Origin: Spirochaeta sp. UBA5339
GTDB lineage: Bacteria; Spirochaetota; Spirochaetia; DSM-2461
Length of the DNA stretch: 64,000 nt
Assembly: GCA_002408085.1 (NCBI GenBank)
Contig: DHQL01000025.1
Location: forward strand, 219,350 to 283,349
Direction: 5' to 3'
Shown: piece after piece, positions 63,887 through 64,000 of the stretch
Layout: the number at the start of each line of letters is the position of its first letter
Position numbering within the stretch: position 1 is the stretch's first letter
Made by a program: the position numbers and the translations under genes
The notes under the pieces: model-generated
The model's input: the letters and a program-made list of their open reading frames with translations, nothing else
Database searches by the model: none
Told to the model about the DNA's origin: nothing

Positions 63887-64000
63887 TTAGTAAACTCTAA
63901 CACCTCTAGATGTAAAAGACAAACCTTGTTGACCAGAAGTAGATATCATAACCGCTTCAAATAAAATGGGATTCAGTTTGTTCTCTCCACTACATAGTTA
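63887..64000 (-). pseudogene. Decayed DUF3124 gene tail, running off the window
   Basis: On the - strand it codes NPILFEAVMISTSGQQGLSF then TSRGVRVY and a stop at 63887, nearly identical to the end of the gene at 48480. The flank after the stop (TCTTTCTATCTT) is also shared. Upstream, near 63995, the reading frame is broken relative to the intact copy, so it looks defective, though the edge prevents certainty. Confidence 0.7.

Noticed and set aside
1..64000. CRISPR arrays, rRNA operons, replication origins
   Set aside because: No regularly spaced repeats, rRNA-like sequence or DnaA-box cluster was seen.

Overview
The window looks like a chromosomal segment of a free-living spirochaete. This rests on gene content only: a FliK-like/FlhX flagellar pair, four large methyl-accepting proteins, a TIGR03545/TIGR03546 pair, many LuxR/GAF/cyclase/EAL regulators and short intergenic spaces. 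No rRNA or other taxonomic marker is present, so the assignment is inference.

Left part (1-8.7 kb): a DUF2779 protein running off the left edge, a family 2 glycoside hydrolase, a FIST-MCP fusion receptor, a membrane class III nucleotide cyclase and tagaturonate epimerase UxaE. From 8.7 to 14 kb is a tRNA-Leu-associated scar. It holds tRNA-Leu(CAG) with a duplicated tail and terminator, a MocR regulator divergent from a LysE exporter, two broken tyrosine recombinases on opposite strands, a lipoprotein, and tRNA-Leu(CAA).

The core (14-45.7 kb) is ordinary, dense and moderately GC-rich: rhodanese, PlsC, two envelope proteins, LuxR regulators, acyl-CoA synthetase, an Hsp70-like protein, an operon of C_GCAxxG_C_C protein / degenerate GH36-like protein / RNase HII-like protein, FliK-like plus FlhX, SDR, Rex, flavodoxin, FlK-type thioesterase, an RluA-type synthase overlapping an RlmK-type methyltransferase, leuCD, a 907-residue membrane protein of unknown function, MgtE, acyl-ACP thioesterase, TIGR03545/3546 and two chemoreceptors.

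At a CAU-anticodon tRNA (45.78 kb) the character changes. The remaining 18 kb is visibly AT-richer, less dense and full of decayed copies, and reads as a genomic island or island edge. It carries a P-loop kinase with a 2H phosphoesterase, a YitT-DUF3124 pair with a decayed YitT copy and a decayed DUF3124 tail elsewhere, an IS66 transposase fragment, an FMN-binding-like lipoprotein, a Cache-PAS-GGDEF-EAL protein, a CZB chemoreceptor and a peroxiredoxin-like protein. It also has an ArsR-controlled thioredoxin / DGC protein / ArsP-type permease operon with a near-perfect operator, followed by an interrupted thioredoxin lipoprotein, and a second permease with its own ArsR regulator.

Functionally the window combines sensing (chemoreceptors, cyclase, EAL), uronate and glycoside use, lipid and leucine synthesis, redox control (Rex, flavodoxin, peroxiredoxin-like protein) and a metal/metalloid-type redox export module. 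Several start codons were moved from the longest reading frame to codons preceded by a clear Shine-Dalgarno sequence; each case is stated.
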